From Cyclobacteriaceae bacterium (GTDB taxonomy: Bacteria > Bacteroidota > Bacteroidia > Cytophagales > Cyclobacteriaceae), in the NCBI GenBank assembly GCA_003565295.1, contig PXCO01000053.1, positions 1-40,324 of the forward strand: DNA of 40,324 nucleotides, in the 5' to 3' direction. Position 1 is the stretch's first letter, and every line of letters starts with the position of its first letter. The notes under the pieces were generated by a model that was given only the letters and a program-made list of their open reading frames with translations, was not told the origin of the DNA and did no database searches. A program made the position numbers and the translations under genes. This document shows positions 7,500 to 16,495 of this stretch, piece by piece.

Positions 7500-10478
7500 A
7501 TGAGGAAAAATTTACTAGCAATTATCTTCTTCATCATCACCGTAGGTTGGGTAAGTGCCCAGAGCAGGGTAGTACGTGGGGTGGTGACTTCGGCCGAGGA
7601 CGGTCAACCGATCCCTGGGGTGACGATTATAATAAAAGGCACTTCTCAAGGAACCATCACTGACCTTGACGGGAATTACGAAATTGGTGTTCCCCCAGAC
7701 AGAAATACGTTGGTCTACCGATTTGTGGGTCTTCAAACCCAAGAGGTGGATATTGGAAACAGGGATGTGATCAACGTTGCCTTGGAGCCGGCGTTAACGT
7801 CCTTGGATGAATATGTCATCACTGCTTACGGAGACCAGACCCGAAGGGAAGTGACAGGGGCAATTGCTTCTGTAAAGGGGACGGTTTTCCAGGATCTGCC
7901 CATGCAGTCATTTGACCGTGCCATGCAGGGCAGGGTGGCGGGAGTACAGGTTACCGCAGGTTCCGGCCAGCCCGGAGGTACCCTTAATGTGAGGATCAGG
8001 GGTGTAGGTTCCATTAATGCCGGTACCCAACCCTTGTACATTGTGGACGGGGTGCAAATTGCCTCGGGCGGTTTATCCGGTCAGGGATCCCAAAATGCAC
8101 TCGCCTCCATCAACCCCAACGATATAGAGTCCATAGAGGTATTTAAAGATGCTGCGGCCGCCTCCATCTATGGTGCACAGGCTGCTAATGGGGTGGTACT
8201 GATCACCACAAAAAGGGGTAAGCAAGGAAAAACCAACGTGAGAGTAAGCGTGCAGGAAGGGATTGTGCAGCCCATTGAACTCTACGATGTAATGAACGCC
8301 AACCAATTGGCCTCGATAAAAAGACAGGCCTACATCAACGCGGGCTTAAACCCCGCTGATGCGGCACAGATTTTTGGAAGTCCAGGTGACAGGGAATTGC
8401 AAAGCTCTGATTGGGTAGATGCCCTATACAGAGACGGGAGGTTAAGCATTTATGATGTTTCCATGTCCGGTGGGGATGAGCGCACCCAGTTTTTCATATC
8501 AGGCTCTCACACCTATCAGGAAGGGCAAATCATCATGTCCGATTATCAAAGAACCACAGGCAGGCTCAACCTGACCCACAGGGCCAATGAGCGGTTCACC
8601 ATTAATGCCAACCTTTCTCTTTCACAACAAATCACTAATGGATCGATTGACCGTGGTAATTTTGTGAACAGTCCCTTTGTGGCAGGATATGTGGCACGTC
8701 CAAATGTGCCCATTTTTGATGAAGATGGAAATTTCGCCCCTTACCCAAGTGAACACTTGTTTGGCTATAATATCGTACAGGGGGTAAATCAGGAGTTAAG
8801 AAGGGCCACTACCTACCAATCGGTTTCCAACTTGCAGATGACTTATCAATTTCTTCCCTGGCTGGGCTTTACCACCTTCGGAGGCATTGATTTTTCGGAT
8901 AACAGGGACGAAAACAACAGACCTTCCACCATTCCTGCCTTTGCCAGTTATGGGGGTTCCTCCACTTTTACAGACCGAAGGATTGTCAATACCAATGCCA
9001 ATGCCAATTTCAACGTGAACAAGTCTTTTAATGATGTCCACACCCTATCGGGTATTTTAGGGTATGAATATAAGGCAGAAACCTCTGAGGCGAATTCGGC
9101 AACGGGACGGGGATTTCCCAATCCATTACTCAGGTACCTGCAAAATGCCGCAGTTCCCTTTGATGTGGGAGGGTTTTTCACCGAGTTTAGACGCTCGGGT
9201 TTCTTTTCTCAGGCCAAATATGATTATGATGACCGCTACACCTTTGACCTGACACTACGTAGGGACGGATCCTCCCGCTTTGGCACCAATACACGATGGG
9301 GGAATTTCGGTGCCATTTCGGGTGGGTGGCGCATTTCTTCCGAAAGGTTTATGCAGAATGCCTTATGGGTGGATAACCTTAGGGTAAGGGCCTCTTATGG
9401 GATTACGGGCAATTCCAATATCGGGAATTTCCAGGCCAGGACGCTAATAGGTTCTGCAGGTCAGTATTTTGGGTCTGGAGCCCTGCGCTTCAGCCAATTG
9501 GGCAATGACCTGCTGACCTGGGAGGAGGCGGCTTCCACCAACTTCGGAGTGGACGCCACCCTGTTCAATGGCAGAATAATCGCAACAGTGGACGTGTGGA
9601 GGAAGGATTCCCGGAGACTGCTGTTCGAGACTCAGCTTCCTATAGATTCAGGTTTTGGATCCATTACCAGGAATACGGGAAAGGTGAGGAATCAGGGGAT
9701 AGATTTTGACCTGCAGACCACCAATGTGGTGATGGGTAAGTTCAGATGGAACACAGCATTTAATATTTCCATATTTTCCAATGAACTGCTGGAATTGTAC
9801 GAAGGGCTGGACCGTCTGGGGAATGACCTAATCGTGGGTAAGCCCATTGATTTTTATTACGCTTATGAATATGCAGGGGTTAATCCGGCAAACGGGGCTC
9901 CCATGTATTTTGATGAAAACGGTGAGTACACGTATTTGCTTTCTGATGATGATCAAAAATACATAGGCAGTGCCTTACCATGGAATTTTGGAGGATTGTC
10001 CAACACCTTTTCCTACGGGCCGGTTTCCCTGGAAGTGTTTTTTCAATACCAATACGGCAACCTGGCCTTTAACCAAGATTTATATAACCTTGCACAGGCA
10101 GGTTCCATCGGTCAAGACAACCAAACCGTGGATCAGCAATTTTATTGGAGGAGACCCGGAGACATCACCAATACTCCCAAGCCCTACGAAGGGGGGAGGA
10201 TTCCCGGTCACTCCGGTTACCAGCAGTTTTCCACCAAGCAAATCTCTGATGCGAGTTATGTGCGATTGAAACAGGTAACCCTAAATTACGAACTGCCCGG
10301 GAAAGTGTTGAGAAAGGCAGGTATCGAGCAAGCCTCGGTTTTTGTGCAAGGGTTAAACCTGATGACATGGACCAAGTACAATGGACTTGACCCTGAGGTC
10401 AATTCAGTGGGTGGTTCCACGTATGGTACTTACCCCAATTCCAAACAAATCACCGCTGGTATAAACGTGAATTTCTGA
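7500..10478 (+). CDS. SusC/RagA family TonB-linked outer membrane protein
   Basis: SusC-type proteins form a TonB-dependent barrel that imports oligomeric nutrients delivered by a SusD lid. The protein has 992 residues, with a signal peptide at 1-20 (GWVSA/QS), a carboxypeptidase-regulatory-like domain at about 24-97, and a plug at about 113-240 with the family motifs LYIVDGV and SIYGAQAANGVVLITTKRG. The barrel fills the rest and ends in an aromatic residue (NVNF), as outer membrane barrels do. SusD follows after 6 bases. There is no glycoside hydrolase in the locus; a secreted S8 protease lies downstream, so peptides are a plausible substrate (inference, by analogy with RagAB). Confidence 0.95.
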   Translation: MRKNLLAIIFFIITVGWVSAQSRVVRGVVTSAEDGQPIPGVTIIIKGTSQGTITDLDGNYEIGVPPDRNTLVYRFVGLQTQEVDIGNRDVINVALEPALTSLDEYVITAYGDQTRREVTGAIASVKGTVFQDLPMQSFDRAMQGRVAGVQVTAGSGQPGGTLNVRIRGVGSINAGTQPLYIVDGVQIASGGLSGQGSQNALASINPNDIESIEVFKDAAAASIYGAQAANGVVLITTKRGKQGKTNVRVSVQEGIVQPIELYDVMNANQLASIKRQAYINAGLNPADAAQIFGSPGDRELQSSDWVDALYRDGRLSIYDVSMSGGDERTQFFISGSHTYQEGQIIMSDYQRTTGRLNLTHRANERFTINANLSLSQQITNGSIDRGNFVNSPFVAGYVARPNVPIFDEDGNFAPYPSEHLFGYNIVQGVNQELRRATTYQSVSNLQMTYQFLPWLGFTTFGGIDFSDNRDENNRPSTIPAFASYGGSSTFTDRRIVNTNANANFNVNKSFNDVHTLSGILGYEYKAETSEANSATGRGFPNPLLRYLQNAAVPFDVGGFFTEFRRSGFFSQAKYDYDDRYTFDLTLRRDGSSRFGTNTRWGNFGAISGGWRISSERFMQNALWVDNLRVRASYGITGNSNIGNFQARTLIGSAGQYFGSGALRFSQLGNDLLTWEEAASTNFGVDATLFNGRIIATVDVWRKDSRRLLFETQLPIDSGFGSITRNTGKVRNQGIDFDLQTTNVVMGKFRWNTAFNISIFSNELLELYEGLDRLGNDLIVGKPIDFYYAYEYAGVNPANGAPMYFDENGEYTYLLSDDDQKYIGSALPWNFGGLSNTFSYGPVSLEVFFQYQYGNLAFNQDLYNLAQAGSIGQDNQTVDQQFYWRRPGDITNTPKPYEGGRIPGHSGYQQFSTKQISDASYVRLKQVTLNYELPGKVLRKAGIEQASVFVQGLNLMTWTKYNGLDPEVNSVGGSTYGTYPNSKQITAGINVNF

Positions 10479-10484
10479 GAGGCC

Positions 10485-11924
10485 ATGGAAAAAAAGTTAA
10501 ATAACCTGATTACCTCCTTGATCCTGGCAACCATAATTGCCTCATGCACCGACCTGGATACCACCCCGCGGCAGAGCCTTACCCCCGAACAAGCATTAAA
10601 TGATGTTTCAGGGTATTTTGCCGTTTCCAATTCCATGTATAACCGTGCCACTAGTTTCAACTATTATGGACAGCAGATGATGATAGCCCCGGAGATATTG
10701 GCGGATAACCTTAGGCTGGTAGCCAATACCGGACGCTACCAAGGGGAAGAGGCCAATGGGGACAGGGACCATATTAATCTGTGGAATTCCAACGTCTTTG
10801 GTGGGATCAATGATGCAAATCTGATCATTGCAGGGATTGATGATGAAAATGTAACTGGTGAAGAGGCCCAGAAATCCATCATTAAGGGAGAAGCCTATTT
10901 TATGAGAGCATTGTTTTACTTTGACCTGTGCCGTGTGTATGGATACGAGCCTGGCCGTGAGGTAAACGGGTTTAATCTTGGGCCAATTCTGAGGTTAAGT
11001 CCCACGTTGGTGGCTTCTGATGCTGATTTCCGGGAAAGAACCACGGTATTAGAGGTGTACGAGCAAATAGAAAGTGACCTTATTGAAGCTATTCCGCTTT
11101 TACCCCCAGTTCCTTTAGGTTCTGAAGGGGTTTATTTTGGAAATAGGGGAGCTGCATTGACCTTGTTGGCCAGATTATATCTGTATTGGAACAGGATGCA
11201 GGATGCCGAGGCGGCAGCTACTGCCGCCATGAATCTTCTGGGGTTGGGATCTTCCGGGGATGGGCTAACTCCACCGGGCACCTATGTGCAGGGTTTCTCC
11301 AGGGCACCCCATCCTGAATCCGTGTTTGAGTTGGAATTGCGACAGGTGGACTGGAGCAGCGTGGACGGTGTGAATAATTCCTTGAATTCCCTTACCTCAG
11401 ATTCCGACCCGGCCGCTCAGTTTATAATTGCAGCATCGAATGAACTCATGGCCACTTTTGAAGCCGGGGACGTACGTAGGGACTGTTGGAGGGAAACCAC
11501 CAGGGACGGGATAGAAGGACCTGTATATGCCAGCAGGAAATGGACGGGCTTTAAGGGTGATTTCCTGGAAAACCTGCCCATCATCAGGGCTGCTGAGTTG
11601 TACCTCATCAGGGCAGAAGCCAGGTACCAAAGCAATCCCGCAGGCGCAAGGGAGGATATTAATGCCCTTAGGACGCAACGTGGGCTGGGGGCTGTGGACA
11701 ATGTGATCACAGGTCAGACCTTGTTCAATAGGATCATGTTGGAGCGGAGACAGGAGTTTGCCCTGGAAGGGCACAGATTCTTTGACCTGAAGCGGAATGG
11801 GATGAACATCACTAAACACGGGGATTTCCTGGAGGTGCCCTATTCGGACTACCGCATCCTTTCCAATCTGCCCCTTGCACAGATACAATTGAATGAACTG
11901 TTGGAACAAAACCCTGGATATTGA
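10485..11924 (+). CDS. SusD/RagB family nutrient-binding outer membrane lipoprotein
   Basis: The protein has 479 residues. It carries a lipoprotein signal with the lipidated cysteine at C21 (IIASC-TDLD), so it is expected on the outer membrane as the lid of the SusC barrel. The N-terminus has the SusD-like TPR scaffold, including FNYYGQQMM and the AYFMRALFYFDLCRVYG helix pair. The C-terminal half contains the conserved PIIRAAELYLIRAEA, NALRTQRGL and ERRQEFALEGHRFFDLKR blocks of the SusD/RagB family. It lies 6 bases after SusC and 2 bases before the next lipoprotein. The ligand cannot be deduced from the sequence. Confidence 0.95.
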   Translation: MEKKLNNLITSLILATIIASCTDLDTTPRQSLTPEQALNDVSGYFAVSNSMYNRATSFNYYGQQMMIAPEILADNLRLVANTGRYQGEEANGDRDHINLWNSNVFGGINDANLIIAGIDDENVTGEEAQKSIIKGEAYFMRALFYFDLCRVYGYEPGREVNGFNLGPILRLSPTLVASDADFRERTTVLEVYEQIESDLIEAIPLLPPVPLGSEGVYFGNRGAALTLLARLYLYWNRMQDAEAAATAAMNLLGLGSSGDGLTPPGTYVQGFSRAPHPESVFELELRQVDWSSVDGVNNSLNSLTSDSDPAAQFIIAASNELMATFEAGDVRRDCWRETTRDGIEGPVYASRKWTGFKGDFLENLPIIRAAELYLIRAEARYQSNPAGAREDINALRTQRGLGAVDNVITGQTLFNRIMLERRQEFALEGHRFFDLKRNGMNITKHGDFLEVPYSDYRILSNLPLAQIQLNELLEQNPGY

Positions 11925-11926
11925 TC

Positions 11927-12739
11927 ATGAAACCCATCGCTAAATTCCCGTATTATATGATCCTTGTCCTTCTTTTTGGACTTCACAGTTCGTGTATGGA
12001 GGAATCGGGGTTTACCATTCTTTGGGAAGGTATGGAAGTGGAATTTGAGGAGGCATCCAGGCCTAATGCCACCATCACCCGGATTTTCACTAAGGATTCG
12101 GATAATCAGGTGGATGAGACCACTGTGAGAATTAACCTGGTGGGCGCACATGTGGATAGGCCCATTGAGCTATTGATCGGTGCAGATCCGGAATCTACCG
12201 CCATACCGGGGGTACATTACACCCTGGCCACAGATAGGTACACCATTTCCCCAAACACCAGTTTTATCGATGTTCCCATCAGGGTATTGACAGGGAATTT
12301 AGGAACGGATGAAAACCCTGACCTCATTCTAACGATTATAGATGCAGGGGATACCAAAATCAGTGCTAATTATAAATCTGTAACCATTGAAATCAGGCTG
12401 GCATGTCCTTCTGACCTGGCAGGTACCTACAACACGGTGAATGTGGGCACAGGGGGCACTATCAATTATCAGGTGACCATAACTGAGATTGAGCCTTTTA
12501 CGTATCGTATTTCAGATATTACCGGAGGACTTTACTCACAGGTGTATGGAGCTGAAGATAACCCTGCCATCTTTACCGAACTCTGCGGGGTCATATCTGT
12601 GGTGGATCAGCCGGATGTGGTATTCGGAGGGGATGTGTTTAATGGTACGGGCACAGTGGATGCCAATGGGGTGATAAGGATTACCTGGAGCAATGGGTCT
12701 GAAGATAGCGGTACCACCACGATGACAAGGGTTCCCTAA
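11927..12739 (+). CDS. Surface lipoprotein with Calx-beta-like domain
   Basis: The protein has 270 residues and a lipoprotein signal with the cysteine at about residue 23 (GLHSSC). Residues of roughly 35-155 look like a Calx-beta or DUF1735/DUF4843-type beta-sandwich, with PGVHYTL and an IDVPIRVLTG strand followed by LILTIIDAG. The C-terminal 110 residues are a second beta-rich domain, beginning PSDLAGTYNTV, of a kind seen in SusCD-linked proteins. It is the third gene of the SusCD unit and probably a surface ligand-binding accessory. A TTG six bases upstream is in frame but overlaps the SusD stop, so ATG 11927, two bases after that stop, is chosen. Confidence 0.75.
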   Translation: MKPIAKFPYYMILVLLFGLHSSCMEESGFTILWEGMEVEFEEASRPNATITRIFTKDSDNQVDETTVRINLVGAHVDRPIELLIGADPESTAIPGVHYTLATDRYTISPNTSFIDVPIRVLTGNLGTDENPDLILTIIDAGDTKISANYKSVTIEIRLACPSDLAGTYNTVNVGTGGTINYQVTITEIEPFTYRISDITGGLYSQVYGAEDNPAIFTELCGVISVVDQPDVVFGGDVFNGTGTVDANGVIRITWSNGSEDSGTTTMTRVP

Positions 12740-12744
12740 GAGGT

Positions 12745-12924
12745 AAATCAGGAAGGTTCCAGCACGAAAACGAAATTTATGTGTATATGAAATCGAGCAT
12801 GGCGCAACCGACACACGGAGGGATGTTCATCATTGCGAGATTCCACCCCGACCTGCGGTACGGGGCAAGTTCCCGAAACAAGTTCGGGACAGGTAATGAC
12901 CGCTAAAAAACAAATTATAAACTG
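12745..12924 (+). repeat. Modular palindromic repeat, copy B, forming the leader of the S8 protease gene
   Basis: A complete unit runs from ATGAAATCGAGCATG (12787) to the base before the protease start codon (12924). A decayed second unit precedes it. The unit contains CACACGGAGGGATG, TGCGAGATTCC, a hairpin with CCCCG/CGGGG arms (about 12844-12864), a second hairpin CCCGAA-ACAAG-TTCGGG, and the terminal leader GACCGCTAAAAAACAAA-TTATAAACTG. The same leader, with few differences, precedes the genes starting at 27784 and 23630 on the other strand. The A-rich end probably serves as the ribosome-binding region. Confidence 0.85.
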
Positions 12925-15900
12925 ATGAAAAACTGGCTGCTTACAACCATCTGCTTCCTGGCGTTGACCTTGCCTGTGGTATCGCAAGTCACAAGGCCAG
13001 GAGATGATGGGCTTGGTGATACGCGAAGAGCTACTTTCGATCAACTCAGGGAAAGCGTGCGTCCTTACAGCCTGAGTAAGGAGGAGCGGGCAGAAATTGC
13101 GGAAAACTTTGGGGTTCCTCTCACCCTGTTGCTGGAAGATGGCAAGGTGGCCGAGTTTCAATACATGGACAGGGAAAACCACCCTGTGTACTTTACTACC
13201 CATAATGTCACGGCTGCCATTACCACAGGCACCAACGCCTTGCAGCCTGGTGGAAACCTGGGCCTAAACCTTACCGGAGCAGACATGATCATAGGTATCT
13301 ATGACCAAACCAGGCCAAGGGCTAACCACAATGAGTTTTCAGGGAGGGTGACACAGATAGATGGTTCAACGGAGACCATTAGCAATCACGCCACCCACGT
13401 GACAGGCACCATACTGGCCACAGGGAATAATGCCAATGCCCGGGGAATGGCCAATGCTGCCACAGGTTGGGCCTTCAACTGGGACGCGGATGTATCTAAG
13501 ATGATGCAAAATGCCTATGACCCCGAGGCTTTGCCTGGGGGACACCTTATTTCCAACCACTCCTATGGGATTCTGGTAGGCTGGTTTAGGGATAGCAATG
13601 GCAACTGGGCCTGGTCCGGAAACGAAAGCATTAGCCCAAATGAGGATTACAGGTTCGGTTTTTACACGAATAAAGCAAGGCAAATAGATGAGCTGGCTTT
13701 TTCAAGACCCTATTATACCGTCGTTTGGGCTGCCGGGAATGACAGAAGCGATGTGGGAGATGGATCCAGGGACTCGGATGGCCCTGACGATTCCATAGGG
13801 CCTGAAGGAGTGGCAAAGAACAATATTGTGGTGGGTGCGGTAAATGGCATCACCAATTATACAGGTCCTAATTCTGTGGTGATGAGCCCCTTTTCTAGCT
13901 GGGGGCCGGTGGACGATGGTAGGGTCAAACCTGACCTGGTGGCAATGGGGGTGAATGTATTCAGTTCCACTATCATCAATGACGGGGCCGGAGATGGGTA
14001 TGGGTCCCAAAGTGGCACCTCCATGGCCGCTCCAAATGTGTCGGGTTCACTCTTGCTCTTACAGGAACTGTACAGGGAAAGAAATGCTGGGAGATATATG
14101 CGTTCTGCCACCCTCAAAGCATTGGCCATACAAACAGCCAAGGAGGCAGGTATGAATCCGGGGCCGGATTACATGTTCGGCTGGGGGGTACTGGATGTAG
14201 AAGCTGCCGGGCAAATGATTATCGATGAGAACAGCTCCAGTAGAATCATCAGGGAGCTGGTGCTGGATAACAACCAAAGCTATGAATTTGACTTTATTTC
14301 AGATGGTATTGAGCCTATCAAGGCCACCATTGCCTGGACCGACCCCGCTGGCACTCCTCCGCCCCCTTCCCTCAACCCCAGGGATAGGATGCTGGTCAAT
14401 GATCTGGATGTTAGAATTATTGGGGAGGATGGAACGGAGTTTTTTCCTTGGAGCCTTAATTTCAGTCAAGGGGCAAATGCCATAGCAGTAAACACGGCAG
14501 ACAATAGTCGCGATAATGTGGAACAAGTGGCCATCAGTTCCCCAAGTGCCCAGCGTTATACGGTCAGGGTGACCCATAAAGGGAACTTGAGAAATAACCG
14601 GCAAGCTTTCAGTCTGATCCTTTCCGCAGGAGTAGTGGATGGCCAGTTGAACACCCTCTACTATATTGGTAATGATGGCAACTGGAATAACCCTAATAAC
14701 TGGTCATTGACAAGTAACGGGCCTGCTGATGGGATTCTACCCACCGAGGGCTCACGGGTGGTCATTGACAGACCTATTCAACAAGGACGTTTAACCGTCC
14801 CCGCAAATACGGAGGTGTTTAGCTTAAATTTGTTTGGGGATCAGCCATTGGTCATCGATTTGAACGGAAATAACCTTATCATTGATAGTGGGCTTAGGTC
14901 GAGTAACCCAAATGCCAGCCTTAGGGGAGGGAGTATCACCTTTCGATCAGATAGTCCAAGCGAGAATGTACTGGATTTTGGCCAACTTGCCCTTGAAGAG
15001 GTATCCATTACCATCGATCAAGGTCGATGGAGGGTGTTGTCCATGCCCAGCCTGAATGATTTTGTACTAGAAAATGCCAATCTGGAAGTTGATACGGAGA
15101 GGCTCTCAATAGGGAGCTTGGTATTAAAGGGTGAGTCTAATCTCACCGGGAGGGTAAATCAAATCACCTTCAGTCAGGTACTAGAGGTTGAGGCACCCGC
15201 TTCTATCAGAGGGGGATTAAATTTTAATTACTCTGGTGAGAAGGGGAGTTTTAAAGATTTGAGTAAGCAGGCAATAGGAACCTTAGGTATACTAGGGGGC
15301 AACTTGGTTGTGGAAAGCATAGGGGAGATTCAGGAAACCAGAATAATGGGAGGGCGTCTTCAGTTTATGGAACCCGCCATTACCATGGAAAAGTTGGCTA
15401 TAGCCAACGGGGTTACCCTAGAATTGGCAGATGGGCAAACGCTTAGCCTGCTGGAACAAATGGAACAGATCGATGAAGGGGCAGGCCCGGCATTAATCAG
15501 TTCAGAAGGAAAGGCCACCCTTAGTCATCCCCCCTACGTAAAATACTGCTTTGAGAACCTAAATGTAGAAAACGTGGACCTTGCCGGTGAGTCGGTGGTG
15601 AATTTGGGGCCAAATGCCCAAATCACCAATTCCGGGAATTGGTTAAGTTTAAATTGTGATGATGTACTGTTCCCCAATTTTGAAGTCAGGTTTAATTGTG
15701 CGGGAGGGGTAACGGAGTTTGTCAATACTTCCGAGGGGAACATCTCAAACTATAGATGGAATTTTGCTGGCTTGGGCACTTCAACGGCGCAGTCTCCTAT
15801 TTTTCTTTTCAATAACCCTAGGGCTTATACCATTACCCTGGAAATAACCGGTCCCGGAGGGGCTTCGGTTTTGGAAAGATCGATACAGGTAAGGCAAAAT

Positions 15901-16377
15901 TCCCTTCCTCTTCCGGAAATAGTAGCCAATGGAGCCCTATTGACGTCCAGAGTTCCTGCCAGCCGATACCAGTGGTACAGGAATGGTCGACCCCTTCCCG
16001 AAGCCACATCCCGCACCATTTCCGCTGAGGAAGGGGGCACGTTTCAGGTGGCTGTGATTGATGATCAATGCAATCGCATTTCTGCTCCTGTTACTATTTC
16101 CAGTTTACCGCCTGAATCTAGGTTAAGCAGACAAGGTTATCAAATAGGGCCAAATCCAGTGAAGCATAGCGTGAGAATCAATGTAAAAAATGACTATGCA
16201 GGACCAATCTCCTTTGATATTTATGATACCTCTGGTAGAAAAGTGCTTTCCAGGGTGGCTCACAAAACTTCATTGGAGGAAAGTCATGAAATTGAGCTGA
16301 ATATTCCTAAAGGCGTTTATGTTTTGTGGATTACCGAAGGGGAGAGAACATTCACGTTTAGGGTAATCAAGGATTGA
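12925..16377 (+). CDS. T9SS-secreted S8 (subtilisin-like) serine protease
   Basis: The protein has 1150 residues and a signal peptide ending near residue 20 (PVVSQ). The catalytic triad reads D127 (GIYDQTR), H155 (NHATHVTGT, where most relatives have HGTH) and S366 (SGTSMAAP), with oxyanion Asn272 (WAAGND). A beta-sandwich domain follows (about 430-545), then a NDGNWNNPNNWS module, a long beta-rich region, a PKD-like domain at about 915-985 (FVNTS, YRWNF, YTITLEITGP) and an Ig-like segment. The last 80 residues are a type A T9SS sorting domain (YQIGPNPV, FDIYDTSGRKV, GVYVLWI). It should be released or surface-attached through T9SS. It lies downstream of SusCD and is preceded by repeat copy B. 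Confidence 0.93.
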   Translation: MKNWLLTTICFLALTLPVVSQVTRPGDDGLGDTRRATFDQLRESVRPYSLSKEERAEIAENFGVPLTLLLEDGKVAEFQYMDRENHPVYFTTHNVTAAITTGTNALQPGGNLGLNLTGADMIIGIYDQTRPRANHNEFSGRVTQIDGSTETISNHATHVTGTILATGNNANARGMANAATGWAFNWDADVSKMMQNAYDPEALPGGHLISNHSYGILVGWFRDSNGNWAWSGNESISPNEDYRFGFYTNKARQIDELAFSRPYYTVVWAAGNDRSDVGDGSRDSDGPDDSIGPEGVAKNNIVVGAVNGITNYTGPNSVVMSPFSSWGPVDDGRVKPDLVAMGVNVFSSTIINDGAGDGYGSQSGTSMAAPNVSGSLLLLQELYRERNAGRYMRSATLKALAIQTAKEAGMNPGPDYMFGWGVLDVEAAGQMIIDENSSSRIIRELVLDNNQSYEFDFISDGIEPIKATIAWTDPAGTPPPPSLNPRDRMLVNDLDVRIIGEDGTEFFPWSLNFSQGANAIAVNTADNSRDNVEQVAISSPSAQRYTVRVTHKGNLRNNRQAFSLILSAGVVDGQLNTLYYIGNDGNWNNPNNWSLTSNGPADGILPTEGSRVVIDRPIQQGRLTVPANTEVFSLNLFGDQPLVIDLNGNNLIIDSGLRSSNPNASLRGGSITFRSDSPSENVLDFGQLALEEVSITIDQGRWRVLSMPSLNDFVLENANLEVDTERLSIGSLVLKGESNLTGRVNQITFSQVLEVEAPASIRGGLNFNYSGEKGSFKDLSKQAIGTLGILGGNLVVESIGEIQETRIMGGRLQFMEPAITMEKLAIANGVTLELADGQTLSLLEQMEQIDEGAGPALISSEGKATLSHPPYVKYCFENLNVENVDLAGESVVNLGPNAQITNSGNWLSLNCDDVLFPNFEVRFNCAGGVTEFVNTSEGNISNYRWNFAGLGTSTAQSPIFLFNNPRAYTITLEITGPGGASVLERSIQVRQNSLPLPEIVANGALLTSRVPASRYQWYRNGRPLPEATSRTISAEEGGTFQVAVIDDQCNRISAPVTISSLPPESRLSRQGYQIGPNPVKHSVRINVKNDYAGPISFDIYDTSGRKVLSRVAHKTSLEESHEIELNIPKGVYVLWITEGERTFTFRVIKD

Positions 16378-16495
16378 TAGGAGCAGATGCTCGATTCGAT
16401 TTTGCACTTATCCTAAAAATGTTTCGTAGGTAAATTTTTCAGCGTATTTTTATCGTTGAAAAAATATAAGCAGGGAAATCCCTATCATCTATTTT

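Noticed and set aside
11397-11909. 170-residue minus-strand open frame inside the SusD gene
   Set aside because: It is a shadow of a well-supported gene on the other strand with no protein-like features.
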